Source of the DNA: a virus
Reading direction: 5' to 3' (one strand)
Length of the DNA: 33,464 nucleotides
Virus record (IMG/VR): IMGVR_UViG_3300043543_000508
Coordinates: 1-33,464 of that record
The notes under the pieces: model-generated
What the model saw: the letters and a program-made list of their open reading frames with translations, nothing else
Told to the model about the DNA's origin: nothing
The model's database searches: none
Position numbers and translations under genes: made by a program
Shown: positions 23,196-29,577 of the stretch, piece after piece
How positions within the stretch are numbered: position 1 is the first letter of the stretch
How the letters are laid out: each line of letters begins with the position of its first letter

Positions 23196-23585
23196 ATGAA
23201 CATCACCAAGCTGGCTAAGACCGTTCGCGGCGACAGGATTTCCTTCGACATCGAGCTTGAAGACGGCAAGTTCGCACAGGGCTCGACGCCCTGCGACGAC
23301 ATCGAAGCCACGCCGCAGGCCTCCCCCTCGCGGAGCAAGGAGCGGCACATGGCGACTCCCCACGAATTCGGCTGGGCAAAGTTCACCGCCACGACGCAAC
23401 ATTTCCTCGACACTTCCCCGGCGGTGGTGCGCTATCGCACCGACCCAAAAGACCGCGTGGCCCTGTTCGAGTTCGACCCGCTGGTCGAGGTGTGGGACTC
23501 TCCGCAGAACGTGCACTTCAACCTCGACGAGGCACCGGACGAAGTGGTCGACCTGCTCGAAGAACTCCAGAGGCCGAGCAGATGA
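23196..23585 (+). CDS. Unknown small protein, first gene of rightward operon
   Basis: A 129-residue protein. ATG at 23196 is preferred because AGGAG lies seven bases before it; a GTG at 23190 is too close to that site. The N-terminal 50 residues are strand-rich (KTVRGDRISFDIELEDGKFA). The rest is acidic and aromatic (HEFGWAKFTATTQHFLDTSP, FEFDPLVEVWD, DEVVDLLEELQRPS). It could be a phage antirepressor, anti-host factor or structural small protein; nothing allows a choice. It ends with an ATGA overlap to the next small gene. Confidence 0.6.
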   Translation: MNITKLAKTVRGDRISFDIELEDGKFAQGSTPCDDIEATPQASPSRSKERHMATPHEFGWAKFTATTQHFLDTSPAVVRYRTDPKDRVALFEFDPLVEVWDSPQNVHFNLDEAPDEVVDLLEELQRPSR

Positions 23586-23746
23586 AACGCCCGCTGCAAG
23601 TGCTCCGCCCCGGGACCAGGTTGCGCGAACCGGTCCTGGGGACGGTCGGCACGCTGGTCATGGTGAATGAGTCGAGGTCCTCGGCCGCTCTCGGCCACGG
23701 GGAAAAAGCGGACGTTCGCAGTGAGCACGCCGTTAACACCTGTTAG
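23582..23746 (+). CDS. Very small unknown protein
   Basis: A 54-residue product. ATG at 23582 overlaps the preceding stop as ATGA. It is basic (MKRPLQVLRPGTRLREPVLG) with a strand-like GTVGTLVMVNE segment. No family is recognised. The overlap supports a real coupled gene, but the short length and low complexity leave room for chance. Confidence 0.4.
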   Translation: MKRPLQVLRPGTRLREPVLGTVGTLVMVNESRSSAALGHGEKADVRSEHAVNTC

Positions 23747-23871
23747 AGCCGGGCGCTCCGCTGTGCAGCGCCTCAGCACCGCTAAACCTGCGGGGCGTCC
23801 CGGCCTGACTAACGCATCGTCGCATTCCCGCCACGGCGATGCGGAGAAATTCGGCGGGGAAGGAGAAGAAA

Positions 23872-24123
23872 ATGGCCACAGTCTTGTGGGATGCGAAGGT
23901 GTGCGATTCGCCTATCGTCGACCGCGTGGTCGACGACAGCGGATGGTTACATGTTGTTCATGAGTGCGGCTGCTCCCGCACGTATGGCAAGTATCAAGGA
24001 ATTGGGTGCCGGACATTGCTTTCAACAACGCTGTGTGACGCCGCTTGCTCAGTCTGTCCGGAGTGTCACAAATTGACATATCCGTGGATGGATTGCGTGT
24101 GTAGCGAGAAAGGAATCACATGA
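23872..24123 (+). CDS. Cysteine-rich small protein
   Basis: An 83-residue protein. ATG at 23872 has GGAGAAGAAA before it. It contains ten cysteines in paired spacing: a CGC-type pair near residue 33, then LCDAACSVCPECHKLTYPW and DCVC near the end. This is compatible with a two-site zinc ribbon or a similar metal-binding fold. The ATGA overlap with the next gene suggests joint expression. A nucleic-acid or host-factor binding role is plausible but not shown. The upstream 125 bases (23747-23871) hold only weak 6-base hairpins. Confidence 0.6.
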   Translation: MATVLWDAKVCDSPIVDRVVDDSGWLHVVHECGCSRTYGKYQGIGCRTLLSTTLCDAACSVCPECHKLTYPWMDCVCSEKGIT

Positions 24124-24434
24124 CACGAAGTCGAGACACCGTTCACGAGGCGCTCCAGGCCTTGGAGGCGGTCGTCGCCGACCGCCGCCTCTCGACGCGG
24201 TCCCGCGCCCTGTGGCGGAAGGTGCTGATCGAGGTCCGCCGCCTGGCGGGGGTCCGGCTCGTCCGCGGCCGACCCGTCTGGGTCGATTATCGCCAGGTGT
24301 ACGCCCTGGCCCAGGCCGGGCATGGGACCCGCGAGATCGCCGAGCGGCTGGGGTGCAGCAGCGAGACCGTCCGCCGCGCCCTCCGCCGCGTCCAGGCGTG
24401 CCCCACGCCCCCCGCCCGCTCCGACAGGCCCTGA
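24120..24434 (+). CDS. Helix-turn-helix protein
   Basis: A 104-residue basic protein, ATG at 24120 (ATGA overlap). Residues ~57-90 form a clear helix-turn-helix: YRQVYALAQAGHGTREIAER then LGCSSETVRRALRR, like the DNA-binding ends of resolvases or sigma region 4. The N-terminal half (residues 1-50) is helical and Arg-rich. It is probably a transcriptional regulator or small DNA-binding protein. It ends four bases before the convergent stop of the leftward early operon, so its 3' end may overlap that operon's terminator. Confidence 0.65.
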   Translation: MTRSRDTVHEALQALEAVVADRRLSTRSRALWRKVLIEVRRLAGVRLVRGRPVWVDYRQVYALAQAGHGTREIAERLGCSSETVRRALRRVQACPTPPARSDRP

Positions 24435-24437
24435 CCG

Positions 24438-25031
24438 TCACCGCCGCCGACCCGGCTGCCGCGGCTCCCGCAGGCACCGCGGCAACTCCTCCGGCGGCCA
24501 GGCCGCGGCCGAAATCGCCGCCAGCAGCGCTGGCCGCCCGCCGGCGGCGTCGATCGCGCAGGCCCGGGCGATCGCCCGCAGATCGTCGTCCCCGCAGACC
24601 TCGAGCAGCTCCCGCGAGGGGCGGAACTGCCGAGCCGCGTCGATCCCCAGCAGGTCGGCCAGGACCCGCAGCACAGACAGCGGAAACGGGCCGCGACTCC
24701 ACGCCTCCCGAACGATCCCTAGACAGCGCTGCTCCCACTCCGCCTCGCTCAGGGGGAGCAGCAGGGCCGGATCCAGGTCCTCGGGGAGCCCGGCCAGCCG
24801 TCGGCCGTAGCGGCTGAAGCAGAACATCGCGCAGCGGGCCACGACCGTCCGCTGCCGGCGAGTCAGCTTCCCCGCCACGGCCGGGGCCAGGGCCTGCTGA
24901 TAGGCCCGCTCCCAGTCCCGTTCGAGGCGGTAGCGGAAGTAGGGCTCGTTCCGCGGCTGACCGGACGGCCCGGCAGACGCCGCCCGCTCGGCCGCCTGCC
25001 GGGCCACCGCGGCCGAACCCCACACCCTCAC
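24438..25031 (-). CDS. Candidate helicase-loader-like protein downstream of initiator
   Basis: A 197-residue protein. GTG at 25031 overlaps the initiator stop as GTGA. It is helical and Trp/Arg-rich (FRYRLERDWERAYQQALAPA, KLTRRQRTVVARCAMFCFSR, RCLGIVREAWSRGPFPLSVL). No P-loop is visible. Lambda P and similar loaders directly follow the O-type initiator and are about 230 residues, without ATPase motifs in P. The position and overlap fit that role, but similarity to lambda P is not evident. It is the last gene of the leftward early operon. Confidence 0.5.
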   Translation of the reverse strand: MRVWGSAAVARQAAERAASAGPSGQPRNEPYFRYRLERDWERAYQQALAPAVAGKLTRRQRTVVARCAMFCFSRYGRRLAGLPEDLDPALLLPLSEAEWEQRCLGIVREAWSRGPFPLSVLRVLADLLGIDAARQFRPSRELLEVCGDDDLRAIARACAIDAAGGRPALLAAISAAAWPPEELPRCLREPRQPGRRR

Positions 25032-26122
25032 GATTCCCCGCCGGCGGGCCCCGCGCGGGCCGCGAAGGCCTCGACGAGGGCGTCCCGCACCAGCGGCACG
25101 TCCCGCCAGCGCGGGCCGCACCGCAGCACCTCCCGGACGAGCCAGGTCCCCTTGTCGCGCACGAGGTCCGCCCGCTCCGGCGGGGTGAGCTGGTCGATCT
25201 CCGCCCCGCACGCCGCGAGCTGCCGCTCCCGCGCCTGCCGCCGCTCCGCCAGCCGCTGCCGCTCGGCGGCGTCCGCGACCGCCGCCGCGGACCGGGCCGC
25301 GACCGCCGTCGCGGCCTCCTGCCGCCCCCGCCAGGCCGGATGGTCCGGCCGCGGCCACTGGTCCGCCGCGAGATGCACCGCCGACGGCGTGGTCAGCCGC
25401 CAGTAGAGCCACCCCTCGGGGTTCTGGTACCGCTCCCGGCGGACCGCGTACTCGGCCAGGAGCTCCCGGATCGCCGCGGGGGCCAGGCCGTTCCGCAGGG
25501 CCTGCTGGACGGCCTCCGCGGCCGCATGCACCCCCGCCGCCGCCACCGCCGCCACCAGGTCCGCCTCGCTGGACGCTGGTTCAGCAGCGGCAGACGGCGG
25601 CGCTGATGGTGGCGCTGACGGGGCGCTAAGAGGGGCGCTAAGAGGGCGCTCTTCCTTATATGCAGTCCACGTGGTGGACTGACAGTCCACGTGGTGGACT
25701 GACAATCCACCTGGTGGACTGACAGTCCACGTGGTGGACTGACAATCCACGTGGTGGACTGACGGTCCACCTGGTGGACTGGGTCCAGCGGTCCGTTCGG
25801 CCTGCTGCTGGCCCTCCGGGGTGCGTTCCCAGAGGGCGCCCCAGCAGATCCAGAAGGTCCGCCGGCCGTCGGGGAGCTCGTCGCAGCCGATCAGCCCCTC
25901 GTCGTGGAGCCACTTGAGCCACTTGTACGCCGCGGACCGGCTGATTTCCGCCTCCTCGGCGAGCTCGTCGATCCGCAGCGACCACGAGCGGTTCCGGCCG
26001 ATGTGGTCGTCGAGCCGCTCCAGGAGCAGCTTGGCCAGCGGCCTGCCACCGAGCCGGCAATCGCGCAGGATCGCGAGCTGCTGGGCGCGGGTGAAGTCGA
26101 GTTCGAGCTGTTGTTCTGCCAC
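25028..26122 (-). CDS. Lambda O-like replication initiator containing the origin iterons
   Basis: A 364-residue protein, ATG at 26122. Residues ~30-95 form a winged helix-turn-helix (SLRIDELAEEAEISRSAAYK, WLKWLHDEGLIGCDELPDGR). Residues 115-153 are encoded by six tandem 20-bp palindromic repeats, giving a two-copy protein repeat PPGG-x-SVHHVDCQSTTWT. An Ala/Pro/Ser linker (residues ~160-180) and a long helical C-terminal half with an Arg-rich tail follow. Lambda O has the same plan: DNA-binding N-domain, iterons in the middle of the gene, helicase-contact C-domain. It should bind the iterons and start theta replication. The next gene overlaps by 4 bases. Confidence 0.8.
   Translation of the reverse strand: MAEQQLELDFTRAQQLAILRDCRLGGRPLAKLLLERLDDHIGRNRSWSLRIDELAEEAEISRSAAYKWLKWLHDEGLIGCDELPDGRRTFWICWGALWERTPEGQQQAERTAGPSPPGGPSVHHVDCQSTTWTVSPPGGLSVHHVDCQSTTWTAYKEERPLSAPLSAPSAPPSAPPSAAAEPASSEADLVAAVAAAGVHAAAEAVQQALRNGLAPAAIRELLAEYAVRRERYQNPEGWLYWRLTTPSAVHLAADQWPRPDHPAWRGRQEAATAVAARSAAAVADAAERQRLAERRQARERQLAACGAEIDQLTPPERADLVRDKGTWLVREVLRCGPRWRDVPLVRDALVEAFAARAGPAGGES
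25619..25652. repeat. 12-bp direct repeats beside iterons
   Basis: Two copies of a GGGGCGCTAAGA unit plus a third partial copy lie next to the iteron array and encode the Ser-Ala-Pro linker of the initiator. A short TTATAT patch lies between these repeats and the iterons, the only AT-rich spot at the origin. Confidence 0.5.
25661..25780. repeat. Six tandem 20-bp palindromic iterons, probable replication origin
   Basis: Six units repeat at exactly 20-base spacing. Each has the core AGTCCAC-GTG-GTGGACT or a near copy, at 25664, 25684, 25704, 25724, 25744 and 25764. Arms are perfect or one mismatch; units 3 and 6 carry CTG centres. The unit is not a multiple of three, so the coding frame passes through it in all three phases without a stop. 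The array lies inside the initiator gene, as the lambda origin does in gene O. It is not a CRISPR array: there are no spacers. Confidence 0.85.
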
Positions 26123-26149
26123 GCGATCGATCCTCCGTGACGCTGGTGC

Positions 26150-26353
26150 TCAGGCTGTGCAGAGCGGCTGTTCCGTCATTGGCGTATCGGTCGCGGGAGT
26201 GGCGTGTCCGATGAGCTCCGTCCGCACGATATTCAGGTCTGGCGGGGCGTCGATCCCGATCCGCACCGCCTCGGGTCCGATCCGCAAAATCGTGATCTCG
26301 ATCTGGTCGCCGATTTGGACCTTTTCTCCAGCCTTCCGCGTGAGGACGAGCAT
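26150..26353 (-). CDS. csrA: CsrA, carbon-storage RNA-binding regulator
   Basis: A 67-residue protein, ATG at 26353. It matches the family from end to end: MLVLTRKAGEKVQIGDQIEI, then TILRIGPEAVRIGIDAPPDL and NIVRTELIG. The RNA-contact residues, Leu4/Arg6 in LTR and the arginine in NIVRTEL, are present. CsrA binds GGA motifs in mRNA leaders and shifts translation and stability. In a phage it could alter host or phage gene expression after infection. Its own leader carries two close GGA motifs at the ribosome site. It lies 28 bases before the initiator gene. Confidence 0.9.
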   Translation of the reverse strand: MLVLTRKAGEKVQIGDQIEITILRIGPEAVRIGIDAPPDLNIVRTELIGHATPATDTPMTEQPLCTA

Positions 26354-26370
26354 GCGATTCCTTTCCAGTA
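26354..26370 (-). promoter_or_regulatory. GGA-rich ribosome site before csrA, possible CsrA self-binding
   Basis: The leader reads ACTGGAAAGGAATCGC immediately before the csrA ATG. It holds two GGA triplets, one inside the ribosome binding site. CsrA typically represses by binding such sites, so autoregulation is plausible. Confidence 0.4.
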
Positions 26371-26381
26371 GTAAGGGGGGA

Positions 26382-26720
26382 CTAATTCCGCGGAGCCGCG
26401 GCGAACGCGGCGTTGATTTCCGCGCACATCAAGGACACGTCTCCGACGCACGCGGCGGAGAGTGAATCCAGCGCCGAGTGCGGAAACACCAGCTCGAGGT
26501 AGAGGAACTTCACGGTCGTATCGAGGGGCTCGACCGGCGGCGCGATCAGCAGGGGCGACGGATCGCACAGGACCGCGGGCAATTCCGCTCCGGGGAGTTT
26601 CAGCAACACGGGAACCAGTGTCAGCTGCTCCCGGTCCGCGACGACGGGCAGCTCGCGCGCGAGCATCGACCACAGTAGGTGCGCCGTGGTGAGCTGCCAG
26701 CGCAGAGTGATCACGTGCAT
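26382..26720 (-). CDS. Unknown protein in early operon
   Basis: A 112-residue protein, ATG at 26720, overlapping the previous gene by 10 bases. Its N-terminus (MHVITLRWQLTTAHLLWSML) is hydrophobic-aromatic, followed by LPVVADREQLTLVPVLLKLP and VKFLYLELVFPHSALDSL. It is probably a soluble globular protein. No family is recognised. Co-transcription with csrA is likely (28 bases downstream). Confidence 0.55.
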   Translation of the reverse strand: MHVITLRWQLTTAHLLWSMLARELPVVADREQLTLVPVLLKLPGAELPAVLCDPSPLLIAPPVEPLDTTVKFLYLELVFPHSALDSLSAACVGDVSLMCAEINAAFAAAPRN

Positions 26721-27055
26721 TTCGCCCCTCCCTGGTTCAGTCCGCAGAGGGCGGTGAGGTACTCGAGCTCGCGCACCGTCCGTAACGGAAGGGGCAGGAA
26801 CACGCGCTGGTCGAACTCGGCCCAGTCGGAAGTGTTCCAGAGTTCGACGACCCAGGAACCGTCCATGACAGGCAAAAGATGGATCCCCGCGGAAGCCCCC
26901 GGCGTCCGCCGCGGGGCCTTTCTCCAGAAAATTCGCGGCCCCCGGCTGGCGCTCAGCCGCCAGCCGTGCTGCAGCAGGTACTCCTCGGTGAGCGGCTGTT
27001 CGGCCGCCGGCGGGTGCGGATCGACGGGTGCGGCTGGGGTCGGTGGCGTCTCCAT
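26711..27055 (-). CDS. Unknown protein in early operon
   Basis: A 114-residue protein, ATG at 27055, 15 bases after the transglycosylase-like gene. It has a Pro-rich N-terminus (TPPTPAAPVDPHPPAAEQPL), then LTEEYLLQHGWRLSASRGPR. The later part (HLLPVMDGSWVVELWNTSDW, LPLRTVRELEYLTALCGLNQ) resembles small phage proteins with an aromatic beta-hairpin and a C-terminal helix found next to recombination or replication genes. No name can be given. Confidence 0.55.
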   Translation of the reverse strand: METPPTPAAPVDPHPPAAEQPLTEEYLLQHGWRLSASRGPRIFWRKAPRRTPGASAGIHLLPVMDGSWVVELWNTSDWAEFDQRVFLPLPLRTVRELEYLTALCGLNQGGAKCT

Positions 27056-27070
27056 CAGACGACTCCTTCT

Positions 27071-27700
27071 TCAGGGGGAGGGTGGGTGTTCAAACGCCGG
27101 GTTGGTGTAGTGCGCGATCGAGTCGAACGAGTCCAGGCTGTCGCACTGCGCCCATTCGCGGAGGTCCTCGGCGTCCCAGCCCGCGCCGAGACAGTGCACC
27201 CACTCCGCGGCATACTCCCGCTTCAGGGCGCGAAACACGGACTCAATCCCCAGCAGTTTGGCTGGCCGAGCGCGCAACCCAGGATTGCTGACGCACCACA
27301 CGCTCGGTCGGCGCCGCGCGTATTCCGCCGCTTGCACGCGGGCCAACCGTTCACTGATCTGGCCGCGCGCCGCGAATTGGATCACGGGGGCGGCGCGGCG
27401 CGACCAGCCCCGCCAATTGTCGAGGGTCCGCTGCGGATCGAGGTACACGTCGGGCGCGACGGCGACGATCGGCAGGCGGTCGCTGGCCCCGTGGCGTTTG
27501 TAGTGCGCGCCCAGCCGGCCCAGGTAGCTGACATCCATCGTCCGGCCTCGTTGCGACAACCCGAACGCTCCACTGTCCAGGATGATGAACGTCTCCCCTG
27601 GCGGCTCAGGCTCCACGGGAAAGGCATACAGCCGCGGCTTGTCCAACAGCCGGCCGCGCAGCCAGGCCGGGACCGGATACACAAACACCGCCCCGCTCAT
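27071..27700 (-). CDS. TGT/DpdA-like base transglycosylase
   Basis: A 209-residue protein. ATG at 27700 overlaps the csf3 stop as ATGA. The pattern of the tRNA-guanine transglycosylase superfamily is visible: IILDSGAFG (Asp42; the 'D-S-G-G/A-F' base-pocket motif), VAPDVYLDP (Asp84), APVIQFAARG (Gln108), VHCLGAGW (169-175, like 'H-x-L-G-V-G') and CDSLDSFDS (187-194, region of the nucleophile Asp). The tRNA-type zinc site CxCxxC is absent and the protein is far shorter than TGT (~370 residues). This points to the phage DpdA-like branch that swaps guanine for a 7-deazaguanine in DNA. No deazaguanine synthesis genes are in the window. Confidence 0.6.
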   Translation of the reverse strand: MSGAVFVYPVPAWLRGRLLDKPRLYAFPVEPEPPGETFIILDSGAFGLSQRGRTMDVSYLGRLGAHYKRHGASDRLPIVAVAPDVYLDPQRTLDNWRGWSRRAAPVIQFAARGQISERLARVQAAEYARRRPSVWCVSNPGLRARPAKLLGIESVFRALKREYAAEWVHCLGAGWDAEDLREWAQCDSLDSFDSIAHYTNPAFEHPPSP

Positions 27701-28359
27701 GGTTCGACCTCCGCACCGGGGGAAGCGCACCAGGCGATGTTGGCTCGGTCCCAGTACGGCGCGCGCCACGCCAACTGCGCCACCTCCGATGCCCGCAGCA
27801 ACAAGGTCATGGGGATCGGCCGCTGCGCCACTCCGCCTTTGAAGAGGGACCAGTCCTCCTCCTGCTCCTCGACGTCGCAGCGCAACACCTCGCCCCATCC
27901 GACCCGATGGTCATTGCCGATCGCTGGGAGGGCGGACAAGACGTCGCGGCAGAGTTCCGTGTCCCCGCGCCCATAGAAGGTCACGGTCCGCGCGGGGCGA
28001 TACGTCCAATACATCATCCGATTGCGGAAGTGGCCGGCGGCCGTGTTCACGCGATCTCCGGGAAACTGCTCCGCCTCGAACCGCTGGAAGTACGCCAGCG
28101 TCGAGCAAGGGAGCGGCGGATGAAAAAACGAAATGCTGCCGCAGGGGACGCCGCGCCACTCCGCCAGCGGTGGACGCCCGATCCGCGTGACGATTTCCCG
28201 AACGTCCACCACCTGCTTCGTCGGGAGCGTGTAATACGCGCGTCCCAGCACGCGCAACATCGACGCGTGCAGCACCAGGGAATCCAGGTGCAGCCAGGGA
28301 TGGTTGAGTGTGAGGGGAAACGCGAGGTGAAATACCACGCGAAAGGGACGGTCCGTCAT
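27697..28359 (-). CDS. csf3: Csf3-like (Cas5-type RAMP) of type IV CRISPR effector
   Basis: A 220-residue protein. ATG at 28359 overlaps the csf2 stop as ATGA. It opens with a RAMP strand (FRVVFHLAFPLTLNHPWLHL) and 'D-S-L-V-L-H-A', as in Csf3. The segment GRPPLAEWRGVPCGSISFFH has the middle Cas5-like loop. A Gly-rich stretch near the end (NDHRVGWGEVLRCDVE) is typical of the RAMP fold. Csf3 binds the crRNA 5' handle in type IV complexes. It sits between csf2 and the transglycosylase-like gene in a chain of 4-base overlaps. Similarity is to family pattern, not to one named protein. Confidence 0.75.
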   Translation of the reverse strand: MTDRPFRVVFHLAFPLTLNHPWLHLDSLVLHASMLRVLGRAYYTLPTKQVVDVREIVTRIGRPPLAEWRGVPCGSISFFHPPLPCSTLAYFQRFEAEQFPGDRVNTAAGHFRNRMMYWTYRPARTVTFYGRGDTELCRDVLSALPAIGNDHRVGWGEVLRCDVEEQEEDWSLFKGGVAQRPIPMTLLLRASEVAQLAWRAPYWDRANIAWCASPGAEVEP

Positions 28360-29246
28360 GAGGCACCCTCCGCTCGCCGGTTCCGTTTCGTCGGGCCGTC
28401 GCAGCGCCGGGACAACTCGTCCAGCGCCTCCCCGATCGCGGCCCGCTCCGCTCCGACGTAAGCCCTGTACAGTTCGGGTGTGTGCTGCGTGGCGTAGGCC
28501 AGCCGCACGCGGCCATAACCGCTCGCGCTCTTCGCGCCGATGTACGGCTGCTCCTTCCAGAGTTCGGTCACGTGCGCCAGGCACGAGGCCTCCAGATCGT
28601 CGGCCTGTTCCAGGGCGAACCGATGCGCCAGCCGCGACCCGGCGATGAGACACTCGAACTCGATCTTCATCTGGGTGGCCTGTTCCCCCTCCTCGCGTTC
28701 TTCCCGCAGATCGTCGCGCCGCGTGGCGAAGCTGATGTCGGTGAACTCCCGGCACGATTTGAGCGCCCGTTTGTCGTCGCGCAGCGAGGGCGGCAACGCA
28801 AAGGCGTTCTCGCGGCAGACCAACCGTCCATGCCCCACGCGCAGGCAACTGGGGAGCATCTGATTCCCGACCGAGGCCCCGAACAGGGCCAGCGGCGGGA
28901 CGCTGTCGCGCAGCCTGCGGCGAAACGCCAGGTCTTCCCCCTCCTCGCCGCCGGTCGACTTCTCTAAGGCGCCGCCGGAGAAGAGCGCATGGTGCAGTTT
29001 CTTGGACTGCACGTCATAGCCGATCGCCGCCAGGAGGTCGCGAAAGGCCAGGCGGCGCAGCACGCCGCGGATCGCGTTGCCGCTCAGGAACGGTACGCGG
29101 ACCGTCTCCCCCGTCTCCTCGTCGTATTGATCGATGGCCCGCAAGACCGGCGTGGAGCCGGTCTTTTCATCGCCGCCGTGGTGCAGCGGCTCCAGCAGAT
29201 CAATCACGCCGTCAATCGTCAGTACTCGATGCACTGCTCCGCGCAT
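28356..29246 (-). CDS. csf2: Csf2 (Cas7-type backbone RAMP) of type IV CRISPR effector
   Basis: A 296-residue protein. ATG at 29246 has GCGGAG upstream. The Csf2 pattern is strong: IDGVIDLLEPLHHGGDEKTG at the start (residues 11-30), VPFLSGNAIRGVLRRLAF (51-68), KLHHALFSGGALEK (83-96), VPPLALFGASVGNQML (116-131) and a late Gly-rich loop GAKSASGYGRVRL (237-249). Csf2 forms the helical backbone that coats the guide RNA. It overlaps the preceding small gene by 35 bases and csf3 by 4. This is the best supported member of the cluster. Confidence 0.88.
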   Translation of the reverse strand: MRGAVHRVLTIDGVIDLLEPLHHGGDEKTGSTPVLRAIDQYDEETGETVRVPFLSGNAIRGVLRRLAFRDLLAAIGYDVQSKKLHHALFSGGALEKSTGGEEGEDLAFRRRLRDSVPPLALFGASVGNQMLPSCLRVGHGRLVCRENAFALPPSLRDDKRALKSCREFTDISFATRRDDLREEREEGEQATQMKIEFECLIAGSRLAHRFALEQADDLEASCLAHVTELWKEQPYIGAKSASGYGRVRLAYATQHTPELYRAYVGAERAAIGEALDELSRRCDGPTKRNRRAEGAS

Positions 29247-29577
29247 GGACGCTCCGCTTTCTTTGTTTGGCCGACTGGACCGCCAACATGGCGACCGTGA
29301 TGTGCTCCTGGTGCACGTGGCGCAAGAGCGCTCGTTCGTAAGGGACGAGCGCCTCATAGAGCGCAACGGCCTCGGGAGACAGCGACTGCAACCCAAACCA
29401 GTTACACAACCGCGACACGAACCCCCCCAGCGTCGGCCTGGTCGCCGCCGCCCGCACCCGATGGTTAAACACGTCCCACGGATTGCGGCTGGTCGACATC
29501 TTTCTCCAGGGGACGGACGCGTAAATCAGCCCCAGGAGTTCAATGAACTGTGCTTCCACCTCTTTAGGGACAGGCAT
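29212..29577 (-). CDS. Cas11-position small subunit of type IV-like effector
   Basis: A 121-residue helical protein. ATG at 29577 overlaps the Csf1-like stop by 14 bases. Segments VEAQFIELLGLIYASVPWRK, RAAATRPTLGGFVSRLCNWF, and EALVPYERALLRHVHQEHIT fit an all-helical small subunit. In type IV-B loci, a Cas11 gene lies between csf1 and csf2, exactly this position. The family is inferred from position, length and helicity. It would form the inner belly of the RNP filament. Confidence 0.6.
   Translation of the reverse strand: MPVPKEVEAQFIELLGLIYASVPWRKMSTSRNPWDVFNHRVRAAATRPTLGGFVSRLCNWFGLQSLSPEAVALYEALVPYERALLRHVHQEHITVAMLAVQSAKQRKRSVHARSSASSTDD

Noticed and set aside
25661-25780. Repeats as a possible CRISPR array for the Csf module
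   Set aside because: Units are directly tandem with 3-base linkers and no variable spacers, and they lie inside a coding gene. They fit origin iterons.
27071-27898. Longer start for the transglycosylase-like gene
   Set aside because: The extension lies within csf3 in another frame; ATG at 27700 with ATGA overlap matches the rest of the operon.
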